From a virus, in the IMG/VR virus record IMGVR_UViG_3300014839_000030, positions 1 to 30,336 of that record: a stretch of DNA of 30,336 nucleotides; one strand, written 5' to 3'. The notes beneath the pieces are model-generated. The model had not been told where the DNA came from, made no database searches, and was given only the letters and a program-made list of their open reading frames with translations. Within the stretch, counting starts at the first letter, position 1. The number at the start of each line of letters is the position of its first letter. This document shows positions 30,117-30,336 of the stretch, piece by piece. The translations under genes were made by a program, and so were the position numbers.

Positions 30117-30205
30117 AATGGTGCAAAACGTGCAAGATGGTTCTCTGGGACCACGACGCGGAGGCTCACCGCATGCATCATGCATGCGGTGAGCGCACCC
30201 ACTGA
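30107..30205 (+). CDS. 32-residue zinc-finger-like mini-protein
   Basis: GTG 30107 to TGA 30203-30205, with GAGG 6 bases upstream and a 10-base overlap with the preceding gene. The peptide has C6-x-x-C9 (EWCKTCKMVLWDH) and, after 11 residues, H21, H24/H25 and C27 (EAHRMHHACGERTH), the ligand pattern of a small zinc finger. The His/Cys half is encoded inside a perfect DNA palindrome. It is too short for a standard gene call, but its RBS, overlap and ligand pattern support it. Confidence 0.55.
   Translation: MRIEWCKTCKMVLWDHDAEAHRMHHACGERTH
30164..30194. repeat. perfect 15-bp palindrome with one-base centre
   Basis: GCTCACCGCATGCAT at 30164-30178 and its exact reverse complement at 30180-30194, around a single C. 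It lies within the mini zinc-finger gene. Candidate roles are a protein-binding site, a replication-linked element, or an mRNA hairpin before the next gene, whose start is 34 bases downstream. Confidence 0.9.
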
Positions 30206-30227
30206 CGCCCTGGAGACCTGGAGCAGG

Positions 30228-30336
30228 ATGGACACTCCCCGCCTACTGGTCAATGCCCGAGAGCTCGCTTTTGCTCTGGGCGACCCTGCCGCGGAAGGCG
30301 AGTATCTCGACCTTTCTCCCTTTGCGAGAGCCTGTA
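30228..30336 (+). CDS. hypothetical protein, cut by the window end
   Basis: Open from ATG 30228 to the end of the window (36 complete codons, beginning DTPRLLVNARELAFALGDPA). GGAG lies at 30220-30223. It continues the early operon after the palindrome. Too little is visible to suggest a function. Confidence 0.5.
   Translation, partial: MDTPRLLVNARELAFALGDPAAEGEYLDLSPFARAC

Noticed and set aside
1-30336. CRISPR arrays, tRNA genes, rRNA, insertion sequences, or a retroelement next to the fibre genes
   Set aside because: No regularly spaced repeats with unique spacers, no cloverleaf or tRNA arm sequences, no transposase and no reverse transcriptase or template repeat were seen.

Overview
The window is most of the genome of a tailed phage or prophage (Caudoviricetes). 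The host cannot be named from the sequence. The DNA is GC-rich, the genes are tightly packed with many ATGA or TGATG stop-start overlaps, and strong AGGAGG-type ribosome binding sites are common. The complete head-tail gene set has a tape measure protein but no recognisable sheath or contractile baseplate genes, which suggests a siphovirus. A GH24 lysozyme and a hicAB pair point to a bacterial host.

Layout. Bases 1-26391 are one plus-strand late region. DNA packaging and head: small and large terminase, portal, a small unknown, and one long gene that appears to fuse maturation protease, scaffold and a Mu gpT-like major capsid protein, with an in-frame internal start carrying a perfect Shine-Dalgarno. 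Head-tail joining: four or five small genes. Tail: tail tube protein with a fibronectin-like insertion, a signal-peptide-bearing fibre-like protein, an 1171-residue tape measure protein and two further small proteins. Lysis: holin and a two-domain endolysin (GH24 muramidase plus C39-like cysteine peptidase), then a small gene and a strong intrinsic terminator. After the terminator come tail-tip and fibre genes built from shared, shuffled modules, a glycine-rich tip protein, a hub-like protein with five NLLHRL repeats, and a 959-residue tail protein with a low-GC centre.

Bases 26227-28751 form a lysogeny and accessory region, mostly on the minus strand: a serine recombinase that has lost its C-terminal part, a hicA-hicB toxin-antitoxin pair with a promoter-embedded palindrome, a plus-strand SprT-like metalloprotease cut off just after its HExxH motif, and two XRE regulators. 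Two tail-to-tail junctions, near 26.4 kb and near 28.14 kb, each show 3'-truncated genes reading into one another, as if the 1.7 kb between them had been moved in or trimmed by recombination.

Bases 28829-30336 start a plus-strand early operon: a chimeric small protein whose first ~33 residues copy the N-terminus of the tape measure protein, a six-CxxC zinc protein, an unknown, a 32-residue CxxC/HxxC mini-protein and a partial gene. Two unusual nucleic acid structures lie inside these genes: a three-arm inverted repeat that can form either of two mutually exclusive hairpins, and a perfect 15-bp palindrome.

All functional calls rest on motif and domain recognition by eye. No database search was possible.
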